Position numbers and translations under genes: made by a program. This document shows, one piece after another, positions 8,969 to 17,036 of a stretch of DNA of 64,000 nucleotides. Source of the DNA: an uncultured Poribacteria bacterium (GTDB lineage: Bacteria; Poribacteria; WGA-4E; WGA-3G); NCBI GenBank assembly GCA_958295855.1, contig OY282383.1, positions 4,320,481-4,384,480 on the forward strand, given 5' to 3'. How positions within the stretch are numbered: position 1 is the first letter of the stretch; each line of letters starts with the position of its first letter. The notes under the pieces were generated by a model. It was not told where the DNA came from, did no database searches, and worked only from the letters and a program-made list of their open reading frames with translations.

Positions 8969-9011
8969 GATACCCTATTCCCATTGCGTAATGCCTTTGG
9001 CGTACAGAATA

Positions 9012-9340
9012 TTATTGGGCAGAAGAAACGAACTTTGTAATCTTATTTATAACGACTTGCGGGTCGTCCTGCGTCGGTAAAAATTGTGAATCTGCCATCC
9101 CCATTGATTTCAGCCATGTTTGCCAATATTCTTTTACGATTTCCAATCGTCAGGGACCGTGCTATTGGCGAATATTCCGAAAGGTGTATCCGTTGCACAA
9201 AGGTAAGACTTCAGCTGGGGAGGACCGTGCCCTTCGACCCAATCTGTTTGCATTCTGCTACGGCGGCGAGGTTGCCTTTGCTATCAATAAGTACAACGTC
9301 GGCTCTGCGGTTGTCAGAGCCCATCTGAATTTATTTTTTT
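9012..9340 (-). pseudogene. Degraded HSDR_N-type (PD-(D/E)XK) restriction-like gene
   Basis: Three minus-strand frames joined by frameshifts give one recognisable protein. The pieces are MGSDNRRADVVLIDSKGN then LAAVAECKQIGSKGT, QLKSYLCATDTPFGIFANST and KEYWQTWLKSMGMADSQF, with a stop at 9012-9014. The D...E-x-K arrangement (ADVVLID...AECK) and the QLKSYL...FGIFANST run are typical of the type I restriction N-terminal (HSDR_N_2) family. It has no intact start and at least two frameshifts, so it is a remnant. It lies upstream of the XPB gene and may once have been its neighbour. Confidence 0.6.
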
Positions 9341-9400
9341 GTAACCATCTTCCTATATTGTAGCATTTTTTTCGTTTCATGTCAAAAAAATTAGGCGCGT

Positions 9401-9485
9401 TTATGCTATACACATGTCGCCCCGCTGGGGCTTTGAAGATGTGTGCTGATGCTGCTATACACATGTCGCCCTTACAGGGCTAATA
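9401..9485. repeat. Short direct repeats related to the 1791/2914 block
   Basis: Two copies of TGCTATACACATGTCGCCC, each followed by a small palindrome (CCCGCTGGGGC and CTTACAGGGCTAA). The same words occur in the 1791-2040 and 2914-3180 blocks. No gene is visible in this stretch. Confidence 0.6.
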
Positions 9486-9558
9486 CGACATTCACTTGAA
9501 TCGTCAGGGCAGCACTCCAGCCGCTCGTCGTCGCGCAATTCATGGCGCATCCGAATTG

Positions 9559-10398
9559 TCAAACCATCAACTGTGCTTTTGAAAAGTGTTCCATCGTGAT
9601 CACCTCGGTTTTCGGGATGTCCAGTGCCTCGGTGAGAATCTGCGCAAATTGGTTGACGAGGAGCGGATGCCCCTCCGTCTGTTTATGGAGTGCCTCAATG
9701 ACTTCTGACGTGAAGGCTTGGCCCACTTCGTCTGTGTACTGCCCGAGGAGTTCCTGCACCTGTTCTAGGGTGAAGCTGGGCAAGCCGTAATCATCCTGAA
9801 CATTGAAGGGGGAAACAGCACTGAGTGAATCGCGTTGGATAAACCACTCAACACTCTCAAAGATAACACTCTGGGGGCACCGCTCGTAATGCCTATTGTA
9901 TATGCTCCGCAGCGAAGCGAGGAAACTATTTTCAAGCACCAGAGGGATGCCGTGAAATTTGTCAATGAAGATGATGAACTTTTGATTTTCCAGAAACTTC
10001 TCAAAGCCTCTATAGAAGCGCAGCATTTCGACATTGTTGGCTATCTGTGCGTTTTCCAGAAAGTGGGTTAACGCTTCAGAAGGCATGTTTCCACGTTTTT
10101 GGAAAGCCTTCTTAATCTCCTCACGAAGATCTATAGAAAGGGCTTGATAAAAATCCGCTGCGGAGAGGTTTTCACGATTCTCAAAATTGAGTTGAATCAT
10201 GAGATAGGTTGGTTCTTCAACGGCGAGCGCGTCAATTGCCTGCTGGAAGAAGGTGGTTTTGCCTGTCTGCGGCGGTGCAAAAACGACAATGTAGTGTCCT
10301 CTCCTGATGCGTTTGATGAGATTAGCAAGTTCCTCGCTGCGTTTGACAACATAGTTTTTCGCCGCATCCACCGGGCCTCGAGTACCAAAAGTTTTCAT
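9559..10398 (-). pseudogene. AAA-like ATPase, copy 2, internally deleted (nuclease domain lost)
   Basis: The open frame gives 279 residues that match copies 1 and 3 from the N terminus (FGTRGPVDAAKNYVV), through Walker A APPQTGKTTF and the Walker B region IIFIDKFHGIP, to IPKTEVITMEHFSKAQ. It then runs into TGA. In a shifted frame the sequence just beyond reads DGLTIR, which is the C-terminal motif of the full copies (GLTIRSYV). A deletion of about 230 codons has therefore joined the ATPase domain to the extreme C terminus out of frame. Walker A has P for R at its second position, and Walker B has K in place of E, also suggesting loss of constraint. The ATPase part could still be expressed. 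Confidence 0.75.
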
Positions 10399-10490
10399 TT
10401 TTCCCTCGCCTTATTAGGAAGTCTCTCTGATGTAGTAAGAAGGTGCGCCGCGTGTAGATGGCACCTACCCTGAAACGTCTCCAAAACACC
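10399..10490. repeat. Duplicated leader of AAA copies 2 and 3
   Basis: This leader of about 90 bp (CCCTCGCCTTATTAGGAAGT ... GGTGCGCCGCGTGTAGATGG) is almost identical to 12097-12175 upstream of copy 3. The tandem duplication therefore included the promoter-proximal DNA, not just the coding sequence. Confidence 0.75.
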
Positions 10491-10497
10491 GTCCGCA

Positions 10498-12096
10498 TTA
10501 CGTAACGACAGAAGGACGTTCTTGCACCACAGGAATGACATAACTCCGAATTGTCAAACCCGCCAGAACCTCTGTTTCTGTCCGGGGTTCTGGATTCTTG
10601 CGGTGATCGAACACCACATAGTATCCCTCCACTGCCCCCTCCAATCTCAGATACGCCGCCAGTTGTTTTTTACCCGCGTGATAGGACCTTGGGCCCTCCC
10701 ATATCTTTGTTTCAACAATGTATTTTCGCTGGTTGTGTATGAGGAGAAGATCTATCCTGCCACGCCCCGTTTGGACTTCAAGAAACAGATCTGCACCGAC
10801 AATGCGGACGAAATGGTCGAGATAGGCGTAGAGGAGGTGTTGGCCGACATATTCCTGTGGCGTATCTGGCACCTGTAGGATGCGGAACCCGGCACGGGCA
10901 ATGAACGCCTGGAAGTTATCAAGCAGTGCCATCAGGGCCAGTTGGCCGGTAGGCGTGAGGTAATCAATAAAATCCACCCCGGTGTCTTCAGGGAAGTAGG
11001 TATCCTCAAGCCCGTTAAAGGTGGGCTTGAATATCTGCAAGATGCGATGCTGATAAATCGGGTTGACGATTTCACACATACCCGCTGTGCCTTCAGCAAT
11101 AACACCATAAGTGACGAGTTCATTCATGAGGGCATCGTCCGGGTTGAAGGGCAAACCTCTGTCATAAGAGGCGATGCGCATCAGGATTTTTCCGAAGCGT
11201 CTATCTCTGCGGACATTAGTTCTGAGATGATCAATGTTGGTGTTTCCTTCCCTCAGGAGGCACCTATGTGCCTTTGCAAAGTGCGTCATCGTCAGCGGCT
11301 CCGTTTTCGGAACGTCTAGTTCAACTGTAAGAATATGCGCGAGGCGATTGACGAGGAACGGTTGTCCCGCTGTCTGTTTATGAATAGACGCGATAACCTC
11401 TGGAGCGAAGGCTTGACCCACTTCTTCTGTGTACTGCGTAAGCAGTTCGTGTATCTGCTCAAACGTGAAGTTGGGCAAGTGGAACTCATCCTGGATATTG
11501 AACGGAGAGATAGAGTGATCGTAGTCGAGTTGCGCGATGCTCTTGACACCGACAATGCCCAGACTGTGGGGACATCGGGGTGTAGTTCGAGAGATGTAGA
11601 TGCGGCGGAGGGCATACAGAAAGTCACTCACGACAGCCCGGGGGATGCTATCAAATTCGTCAATAAGGAGGACAACCCTTTGGTTTTTTAGGACCCTCGC
11701 GAGTTGTCTAAAGCCTCTGAGCATTGACACATTATCAGTTAGCGTGGTGTTCTCCAAAAATTGTGTGAGTGCTTCAGAAGGCACCTCCCCGCGTTTTTGG
11801 GAGAGATTTTCGATTTCCTCGCGAATATCTTCGGTGAGGTTGCTGTAAAAATCGGAAGACGCGAGGTTTTTATATGCCTCAAAATCTAAGTGAATAGGTA
11901 CGTAGGTTGGCTCCTCGACGGCAAGGATGTCCATGGCAGCGTAGAAGAAGGTGGTTTTGCCCGTCTGTCGCGGGGCGAAAATAACCATGTAGCGTCCATC
12001 CTTGACGCGGTTGATGAAATCCGCAATCTCATCTGTGCGTTGAACGACATAGTTTTTCACCGCATCCACCGGGCCTCGGGTGCCAAAAGTTTTCAT
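10498..12096 (-). CDS. AAA-like ATPase with PD-(D/E)XK nuclease-like domain, copy 3
   Basis: A 532-residue full-length paralogue of the gene at 4420-6066. Walker A is APRQTGKTTF (about residues 42-51), Walker B VVLLIDEFDSIP (about 150-161), and the C-terminal nuclease-like motif is GRIDLLLIHNQRKYIVETKIW (Asp then Glu-x-Lys). The protein ends GLTIRSYVIPVVQERPSVVT, the motif that identifies the deletion scar in copy 2. It has its own promoter at 12209-12237. Function is not established. The ATPase plus nuclease layout suggests a nucleic-acid-directed or mobile-element-linked role. Confidence 0.8.
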   Translation of the reverse strand: MKTFGTRGPVDAVKNYVVQRTDEIADFINRVKDGRYMVIFAPRQTGKTTFFYAAMDILAVEEPTYVPIHLDFEAYKNLASSDFYSNLTEDIREEIENLSQKRGEVPSEALTQFLENTTLTDNVSMLRGFRQLARVLKNQRVVLLIDEFDSIPRAVVSDFLYALRRIYISRTTPRCPHSLGIVGVKSIAQLDYDHSISPFNIQDEFHLPNFTFEQIHELLTQYTEEVGQAFAPEVIASIHKQTAGQPFLVNRLAHILTVELDVPKTEPLTMTHFAKAHRCLLREGNTNIDHLRTNVRRDRRFGKILMRIASYDRGLPFNPDDALMNELVTYGVIAEGTAGMCEIVNPIYQHRILQIFKPTFNGLEDTYFPEDTGVDFIDYLTPTGQLALMALLDNFQAFIARAGFRILQVPDTPQEYVGQHLLYAYLDHFVRIVGADLFLEVQTGRGRIDLLLIHNQRKYIVETKIWEGPRSYHAGKKQLAAYLRLEGAVEGYYVVFDHRKNPEPRTETEVLAGLTIRSYVIPVVQERPSVVT

Positions 12097-12208
12097 TTTT
12101 CCCTCGCCTTATTAAGAAGTCTCTCTGATGCTATTAAGAAGGTGCGCGACGTGTAGATGGCACCTGCCCTGAAGCGTTGCGAGCAGGGAATCGCTCCTAC
12201 TGTGACTT

Positions 12209-12237
12209 ATTGTATCATATCGCTGTGTAAAAATCAA
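12209..12237 (-). promoter_or_regulatory. Promoter for AAA copy 3
   Basis: Minus strand: TTGATT (12232-12237), 17-nt spacer, TACAAT (12209-12214), about 115 nt upstream of the start at 12096. Confidence 0.6.
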
Positions 12238-12256
12238 CGCCTATTTTTCGCGTGAC

Positions 12257-12285
12257 TTGATTTTCATACGAACCTGTGATAAGAT
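12257..12285 (+). promoter_or_regulatory. Promoter for the hydroxyacid dehydrogenase gene
   Basis: TTGATT (12257-12262), 17-nt spacer ending TGTGA, TAAGAT (12280-12285), about 45 nt before the GTG start at 12329. Confidence 0.6.
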
Positions 12286-12328
12286 ATAGGCATCTGGTCA
12301 AAGTCATTCAAAGAGAGGAAGAGAAACC

Positions 12329-13294
12329 GTGCCAAAACTGATAATGATGCCACCACAGAACGCTGAATCACATGAATGGGCTGAACGCCTTCATAGCGAA
12401 TTGCCCGCTTATGCTGTTGTCTTACCAGAGACAGCCGAAGCCGTAGCGGAACACCTCCCCGATGCAGATGCAGTCTACGGCTGGGTGTCGCCGGAACAAC
12501 TGCCCTTGGCAAAAAATCTGCGATGGCTACAGAACCCTGCCGCAGGTCCCTTCCCTGGCTACTATTACCCCGAATTGATTGAACATCCGGTCGTTGCCTG
12601 TAATCCACGCGGTATCTACAACGACCATATTGCACAGCATATCATGATGTTCGTACTCGCGCTTTCGCGTGGATTGCCCTATTATATGAATGCACAACGC
12701 GAAGGCATCTGGGACAAGGATGCCCGCAAAAGTGGCTACATAGCTCTCGCGCAGGCGACAGCTTTGATTGTCGGTGTTGGGGGTATTGGGCATGAAACCG
12801 CACGACTCTGCAACCAATTCGGGATGAGAGTGCTCGGTGTTGACCCGAGGTGGGAATATGAGGTGGCTTTTGTAGAGAAACACGAACCCGCAGAACTTGA
12901 CACGCTCCTTCCGCGCGCAGACTTTGTGATAGCCACCACCCCGCACACGCCGGAGACCGAGGGGATGTGGCATAAGGCACGTTTTGCCTTGATGAAGCCG
13001 ACCGCGTATTTCATCAACATCGGGCGAGGCAAGACAATGAAACTTGCGCACCTCATTGCAGCACTTGAGAACGGCGACATCGCGGGGTGCGGTCTAGATG
13101 TGTTTGAAGTGGAGCCGTTGCCTGCCGAGAGCCCGTTATGGCAGTTGCCCAATGTGTTGATAACGCCGCACATCGCTGTCAAAGATGCGGAGAACATCCC
13201 GGCGCGGCGGTTTAAGATTCTCTTGGAGAACGCGCGCCGGTTCGCTGAGGGCACTCCGTTGCAGAACGTCGTCAATAAGGCGGCATGGTACTAG
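12329..13294 (+). CDS. D-2-hydroxyacid dehydrogenase family oxidoreductase
   Basis: A 321-residue NAD(P)-dependent dehydrogenase of the D-isomer 2-hydroxyacid family (phosphoglycerate, glyoxylate and formate dehydrogenase relatives). The Rossmann motif GVGGIGHETARLCNQFGMRV is at about residues 150-169, followed by VDPR. The catalytic region shows the Arg in NIGRGK, the Glu in DVFEVEPLP and the His in ITPHIA (about 283). It starts with GTG, supported by GAGGAAG about 8 nt upstream. The physiological substrate cannot be inferred. It stands alone between the AAA nuclease copies and the TIR genes. Confidence 0.85.
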   Translation: MPKLIMMPPQNAESHEWAERLHSELPAYAVVLPETAEAVAEHLPDADAVYGWVSPEQLPLAKNLRWLQNPAAGPFPGYYYPELIEHPVVACNPRGIYNDHIAQHIMMFVLALSRGLPYYMNAQREGIWDKDARKSGYIALAQATALIVGVGGIGHETARLCNQFGMRVLGVDPRWEYEVAFVEKHEPAELDTLLPRADFVIATTPHTPETEGMWHKARFALMKPTAYFINIGRGKTMKLAHLIAALENGDIAGCGLDVFEVEPLPAESPLWQLPNVLITPHIAVKDAENIPARRFKILLENARRFAEGTPLQNVVNKAAWY

Positions 13295-13335
13295 CACCTA
13301 TCTCAGAAACATAACTCGCTATTGGTGCAGCGGCT

Positions 13336-13560
13336 GTGGCTGAACTCATCACCGCCGCACCGAGTGACGCAGATTCCCTCACGAAACTGATTCAAAAGTG
13401 GGCAGAAGAGAAATGCGTTCCGCTGCCAAAGGCGGAGGAGGTTTCACAGGAATCTGATACGCAATTCCAGCTGACCTTTACCGATGGCAGACAGGCAACA
13501 GCGCGGGTCGAAGGAGATGTGCTAAACCTCTATCATAAGCGGCGTGTATTCCGCTCATAG
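13336..13560 (+). CDS. Small hypothetical protein
   Basis: A possible 74-residue acidic protein starting at GTG (MAELITAAPSDADSL...), with a C-terminal stretch, FQLTFTDGRQATARVEGDVL, that looks like a small beta structure. It follows the dehydrogenase by about 40 nt with no clear ribosome binding site, and its 3' end overlaps the convergent TIR gene by 28 nt. The amino-acid composition looks coding, but I recognise no family. Confidence 0.4.
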   Translation: MAELITAAPSDADSLTKLIQKWAEEKCVPLPKAEEVSQESDTQFQLTFTDGRQATARVEGDVLNLYHKRRVFRS

Positions 13561-14126
13561 ATGTCTCGAATCCCGCGTTGGCGTTGGATACTTTTAACCT
13601 CGTGAAGTGGCACGCTTCTTTTCTGTAATATCGCGGCGATGTAGGCTGCCCATTGCTGAACTTCGTCAAGCGAGGTGAGAGGGATGCCGAGTGCGACGAA
13701 AGCGGGAACTTTACGTACATCTATATCATGGATAAGATGAGCGATCAGCGGGTGTGGCACAGACAGCGGTGTGTCAAAGGGCTTAGAAAATCTCTGTCTG
13801 CCGCGGGCACCGCCGATCTCATAAGGTATCCATGGTGAGGTGAACGTCCCTGGACCTATGATACCTAATAGAGCAGAGGAGACATTTAATCCTTGCTCGA
13901 TACACAGAGCGGTTTTGACCTCATCGTTTTGGGCTTGTGCATGCTGCATACATTCATCATTTTCATCAAGCCAGTAGTGAAGCCCGGGGGTCTCGTCTAA
14001 TATCTCTGCACATTTTCGCGCCATTTGCGTATCACAATAGACACGTCTGTAAGAGATAAACACAATTGATTTCGTGTCGGGGTCAAAGCTCCGTTGCCCG
14101 ACTTCAAAAAGGTTTTTCGTAAGCAC
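13533..14126 (-). CDS. TIR-domain protein
   Basis: A 197-residue protein that is mostly a TIR domain. The first strand is SIVFISYRR (about residues 19-27). There is a WLDEND loop at about 52-57, and the helix motif TSPWIPYEIGGARGRQRF (about 98-115) holds the Trp and Glu usually found at the TIR NADase site. TIR proteins in bacterial defence cleave NAD+ or make cyclic ADP-ribose signals. The start is GTG. The gene is third in a compact minus-strand group with the helical protein (gap 10 nt) and the ThsB-like protein. No effector such as ThsA is visible, so the mechanism remains open. Confidence 0.75.
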   Translation of the reverse strand: MLTKNLFEVGQRSFDPDTKSIVFISYRRVYCDTQMARKCAEILDETPGLHYWLDENDECMQHAQAQNDEVKTALCIEQGLNVSSALLGIIGPGTFTSPWIPYEIGGARGRQRFSKPFDTPLSVPHPLIAHLIHDIDVRKVPAFVALGIPLTSLDEVQQWAAYIAAILQKRSVPLHEVKSIQRQRGIRDIYERNTRRL

Positions 14127-14136
14127 TGTTTTAATC

Positions 14137-14646
14137 CTATTCTGTATCAGATAAGCTGGCTATATCTTCAATACCGGCGATCACGGCGAGCGTGCGCGTA
14201 TACGCGCGTAAAATCTCTTGGAGCGATTCCAACTCATCCCGGAACTCATCGCATGCTGCGGGGTTGTCAAAATCACCAGCCAGGCTTTTGCGGTGCCACT
14301 TCGCCGTGAACGGACGCACCTTTTGATTGAGAATGACAAGTGCGATTTTGGCAAACACCACACAATCTGGACCTTGCGCGAGGAGAATCTCTCTCGTGGT
14401 TTGAAAGAGAGAAAACACGCTGTCTAACGCGGTTTTCTCGTCACCGTGTTCTGGGTCTAAGGGCTGTGTGGTAATTCGGGTTTCCATTTCAACATACAGG
14501 TCCCACGCCGCTTTTCGGTTATTGTCTATCGGGTTTGGTTCTGCTGGCAGTTTTTCCATCTTAGGGAGTATCTCCTTACAAGCCACTCCGAGTTTTATGA
14601 GAGGGGCAACCAAAATAGCAATTGTGTTAGCATCAAATTCCATCAT
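14137..14646 (-). CDS. TIR-associated helical protein of unknown function
   Basis: A 169-residue, mostly helical protein with a hydrophobic stretch near the N terminus (TIAILVAPLIKLGVAC, about residues 8-23) that could be a membrane anchor. The conserved-looking core includes LYVEMETRITTQPL, FSLFQTTREILLA, LNQKVRPFTAKWHRKSL and a final helix FRDELESLQEILRAYTRTL. I have the impression of related proteins next to TIR genes, but cannot name the family. Its start is immediately adjacent to the stop of the upstream ThsB-like gene, so the two are translationally linked. It is probably a partner or target of the TIR proteins. Confidence 0.6.
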   Translation of the reverse strand: MMEFDANTIAILVAPLIKLGVACKEILPKMEKLPAEPNPIDNNRKAAWDLYVEMETRITTQPLDPEHGDEKTALDSVFSLFQTTREILLAQGPDCVVFAKIALVILNQKVRPFTAKWHRKSLAGDFDNPAACDEFRDELESLQEILRAYTRTLAVIAGIEDIASLSDTE

Positions 14647-15204
14647 TTAATCATACCACCTTTCGTCCGAACGGTTGTTTGCGAACGAATCACGAGAGTT
14701 GTCGGGCAATATCTCTGTTCTCCGTTTGAAAGCATCATGTATCCACCGCTGAACTTCATCCGGATTGTTGCTCCACTTATGCATCTTCGCGAAACCACAT
14801 CCTATTTTTATGTTATCGTGAAGTCTTGGCGGAATTGTGTGAATGTAATAACTGTTCGGCTTATCGGGCGGCCCGGGATATGTTGGCAACAAAATCCCTA
14901 AAAGCCCAGAGCGAGGGTTGTATTGTGTGTCGCGGATGCTGGAGCCGATCTCCCAGTCCACAAATTTTCGTTGCCACGTATGGGCTCCTACTAACACGAC
15001 TGTCACTGTGGAATCCCGAAGATAGTCATCCCGGATGATTTGGTAGATTGTCTCCGTGTTGAGGTTTGGATCGATGTCGCCCATTTCGACAGACTCTGAC
15101 ACATAGATGTCATGAATATCTGAAAAGAGGTGTTCAAAAGCCTCCCGGTAGTCTTGATCTTCATCATGGTAGTAACTGACAAAGACTCGATGTCTGTTAC
15201 TCAT
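14647..15204 (-). CDS. ThsB-like TIR protein (MTH538/DUF1863 type)
   Basis: A 185-residue protein. Its first 130 residues match the MTH538 TIR-like fold: HRVFVSYYHDEDQDYREAFE (about residues 4-23), a central DDYLRDSTVTVVLVGAHTW (about 69-87) and KFVDWEIGSSI, in which the W-E pair is typical. The family includes Thoeris ThsB, which senses phage infection and makes a cADPR-type signal. The C terminus has a motif for binding a partner or ligand (IGCGFAKMHKWSNNPDEV). It leads the minus-strand group, has an AAGGAG ribosome binding site and a strong promoter at 15241-15269, and is divergent from a second TIR-like gene. Confidence 0.75.
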   Translation of the reverse strand: MSNRHRVFVSYYHDEDQDYREAFEHLFSDIHDIYVSESVEMGDIDPNLNTETIYQIIRDDYLRDSTVTVVLVGAHTWQRKFVDWEIGSSIRDTQYNPRSGLLGILLPTYPGPPDKPNSYYIHTIPPRLHDNIKIGCGFAKMHKWSNNPDEVQRWIHDAFKRRTEILPDNSRDSFANNRSDERWYD

Positions 15205-15240
15205 TTGCGGGTCTCCTTTTTGGTTTTTTCATACGTTAAA

Positions 15241-15269
15241 AGTATATCGGACTTTGTGTGAGAAGTCAA
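15241..15269 (-). promoter_or_regulatory. Promoter for the minus-strand TIR group
   Basis: Minus strand: TTGACT (15264-15269), 17-nt spacer, TATACT (15241-15246), about 37 nt upstream of the start at 15204. Confidence 0.75.
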
Positions 15270-15415
15270 GATAAAAGGTCAGTAGCGATGCAGGAGGTTT
15301 TTTTGCTATTCTGAAACAGGGATCTAACACCAGATGCTTACCATGCTCGGTATTGTGCTATTTTTATATCAAACTCGCATTTTTAAGCAAATCTAGCATT
15401 TTTCATAAATTTAAT

Positions 15416-15444
15416 TTGACTTCGTTGATAAATAGTGATATAAT
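15416..15444 (+). promoter_or_regulatory. Promoter for the plus-strand TIR/Nmad2 pair
   Basis: TTGACT (15416-15421), 17-nt spacer ending AGTGA, TATAAT (15439-15444), about 50 nt before the start at 15493. The surrounding 15340-15450 stretch is unusually AT-rich for this window. Confidence 0.8.
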
Positions 15445-15492
15445 TTCATATAAAGGTAACTTACCAAGAGTGAGCGATAGGAGGGATATTTT

Positions 15493-15966
15493 ATGTCAGA
15501 CGAAATTAAGAATGTATTCATAAGCCACATTCATGAGGATGATGAGGGGCTTCCTAAAGTAAAGCATCTAGTGGCCAACCATGGGATGCAGATGCGTGAT
15601 TCATCGATCACCTCGGAGAAACCCAACAGAGCTAAGAATCCCGACTACATAAAGCGGGAGATACTGAATCCCCGAATCGAGTGGGCGGGCACTTTGGCTG
15701 TTTATGTGTCAGAGGATACTTGGAAAAGCGAATGGGTAAACTGGGAGATTGAACGGGCTCATGAGTTGGGGAAACGTATAGTAGGCATTTGGCAATACGG
15801 TGCGAAAAATTGCAAAATTCCCGAAGCACTAGAAAAATATGGAGATGCAATGGTCGGATGGAATGGCGAGAGCATCATAGATGCCATTACCGGAGAATCA
15901 GAGGCATGGTATAAACCAACTGGTGAAATAAGAGACTATCGCCCCATAAGCAGGCATGGGTGTTGA
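15493..15966 (+). CDS. TIR-like protein (ThsB/DUF1863 type), divergent copy
   Basis: A 157-residue protein, essentially one TIR-like domain: NVFISHIHEDDEGLPKVKHL (about residues 7-26), KREILNPRIEWAGTLAVYVS and the motif SEWVNWEIERAHELGKRIVG with the conserved W-x-E. Length and motif spacing fit the DUF1863/ThsB class rather than larger TIR-STING types. The ribosome binding site AGGAGG is clear. The next gene starts 13 nt downstream. Base composition here is more AT-rich than the neighbours, which suggests transfer. Confidence 0.75.
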   Translation: MSDEIKNVFISHIHEDDEGLPKVKHLVANHGMQMRDSSITSEKPNRAKNPDYIKREILNPRIEWAGTLAVYVSEDTWKSEWVNWEIERAHELGKRIVGIWQYGAKNCKIPEALEKYGDAMVGWNGESIIDAITGESEAWYKPTGEIRDYRPISRHGC

Positions 15967-15979
15967 TTAGGTTTAACGT

Positions 15980-16594
15980 ATGAAGTTGTATTCTTACGTC
16001 GTGGCTAGAGATTTTGGTTTTGCTCCTAACCCTTTTTATCGATTCTGTACCTTGGGAACGTGTAAGCCTATAATCCGAAGGTGTGCTAAAGTCGGGGACT
16101 GGATTGTTGGAACAGGTTCAAAAACTCGTGGCTGCGAAAGGCACCTCGTCTTTGTTATGCGAGTAACAGAAGTCATGTCATTCAACCACTATTGGTCGGA
16201 TCCCAGATTTAAGCAAAAGAAACCTAACTTGAGAGGAAGCAAAAAACAGGCTTTCGGAGATAATATCTATTATCAGGACCCGGCTACTTGCGAGTGGTGC
16301 CAACTAGACTCGCATCATACCCATCCAGATGGCACACCAAACATAAAAAATATTAATAAAGATACCAAGACTGACAGAGTGCTCATAAGCGATGACTACA
16401 TTTATTGGGGTGGTGAAGGTCCGGAGATACCGGAAACATATCTAAACTTTTGTGGTTTTGATCTGCGCAAGGTACGCATGGGCCACAAGAGTAATTTTCC
16501 AGACAACATGGTTAACGAATTTGTAGATTGGATTCGATCGTTAGGAAATCAAGGATACTGTGGCACGCCGCTAGATTGGTCAAAGTCCCCATAA
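15980..16594 (+). CDS. Nucleotide modification associated domain 2 (Nmad2)-like protein
   Basis: A 204-residue protein whose N terminus (MKLYSYVVARDFGFAPNPFY, then TLGTCKPIIRRCAKVGDWIVGTGS) matches the Nmad2 class of proteins. These were predicted from gene neighbourhoods of phages and defence islands to work with modified nucleotides or DNA bases. Further conserved-looking pieces are FGDNIYYQD and VLISDDYIYWGGEGPEIP, then a C-terminal FVDWIRSLGNQGYCGTPLDW. It is in the same transcript as the TIR-like gene (gap 13 nt). An inferred role is sensing or handling a modified nucleotide signal. The pairing with TIR-like genes is the notable point. Confidence 0.7.
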   Translation: MKLYSYVVARDFGFAPNPFYRFCTLGTCKPIIRRCAKVGDWIVGTGSKTRGCERHLVFVMRVTEVMSFNHYWSDPRFKQKKPNLRGSKKQAFGDNIYYQDPATCEWCQLDSHHTHPDGTPNIKNINKDTKTDRVLISDDYIYWGGEGPEIPETYLNFCGFDLRKVRMGHKSNFPDNMVNEFVDWIRSLGNQGYCGTPLDWSKSP

Positions 16595-16682
16595 CGTCAC
16601 CGTATCGAACAAGAATTAAATTGCAACCTACAAGAAATTGGAATACCGTTGCCTGAGTACGCAGCGTTTATCGAATCTACCG

Positions 16683-16713
16683 TCGTAGGGGTTGGGTAAC
16701 CCAACCCCTACGA
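16683..16713. repeat. Perfect palindrome, 15-bp arms
   Basis: Arms TCGTAGGGGTTGGGT (16683-16697) and its reverse complement (16699-16713) flank a single central base. The arms carry the CGTAGGGG word seen in many intergenic repeats of this window. A bidirectional terminator or a REP-like element is possible. Confidence 0.85.
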
Positions 16714-16736
16714 CAAGATAACCTACACCGGCGCGA

Positions 16737-16761
16737 TAGGGGCGGGGTTACCCCGCCCCTA
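16737..16761. repeat. Perfect palindrome, 12-bp arms
   Basis: Arms TAGGGGCGGGGT (16737-16748) and ACCCCGCCCCTA (16750-16761) flank one central T. It is built like the neighbouring palindrome but differs in its inner sequence. Confidence 0.85.
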
Positions 16762-16852
16762 CAATTAGGTTTAAATAGGTGATATACTCCCAATGCTAAA
16801 GCAGTGGGCAAGAAACGGAAGCCTCGCGTGCCAGCAGAGTGGGTGGTATTTT

Positions 16853-16869
16853 CCCCTGCTTTGCAGGGG
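16853..16869. repeat. Mini-hairpin element (CCCCTGC-TTT-GCAGGGG)
   Basis: A core hairpin with a 7-bp stem and 3-nt loop, flanked by GGTATT on the left and an ACACC variant of the usual right flank. It is a member of the family described in the findings. Confidence 0.85.
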
Positions 16870-17019
16870 TTAACACCTGTAGTGTGGTATCAACAAGGGG
16901 TGCTTGCAATTGCAAGTCTGACACCCTCTCCACCAAAGGTTGATATCCCAACCTTGTATGATATAGTATACCACACTCACCTATAGTTTGTATAAATCTT
17001 TTTTCTCAAAGGGTATGTT

Positions 17020-17036
17020 CCCCTGCTTTGCAGGGG
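17020..17036. repeat. Mini-hairpin element
   Basis: Core CCCCTGC-TTT-GCAGGGG preceded by GGTATGTT, upstream of the type III methyltransferase gene. Confidence 0.85.

Noticed and set aside
13533..15966. A complete Thoeris system
   Set aside because: ThsB-like proteins are present, but no ThsA (SIR2/SLOG or membrane effector) is within the window.
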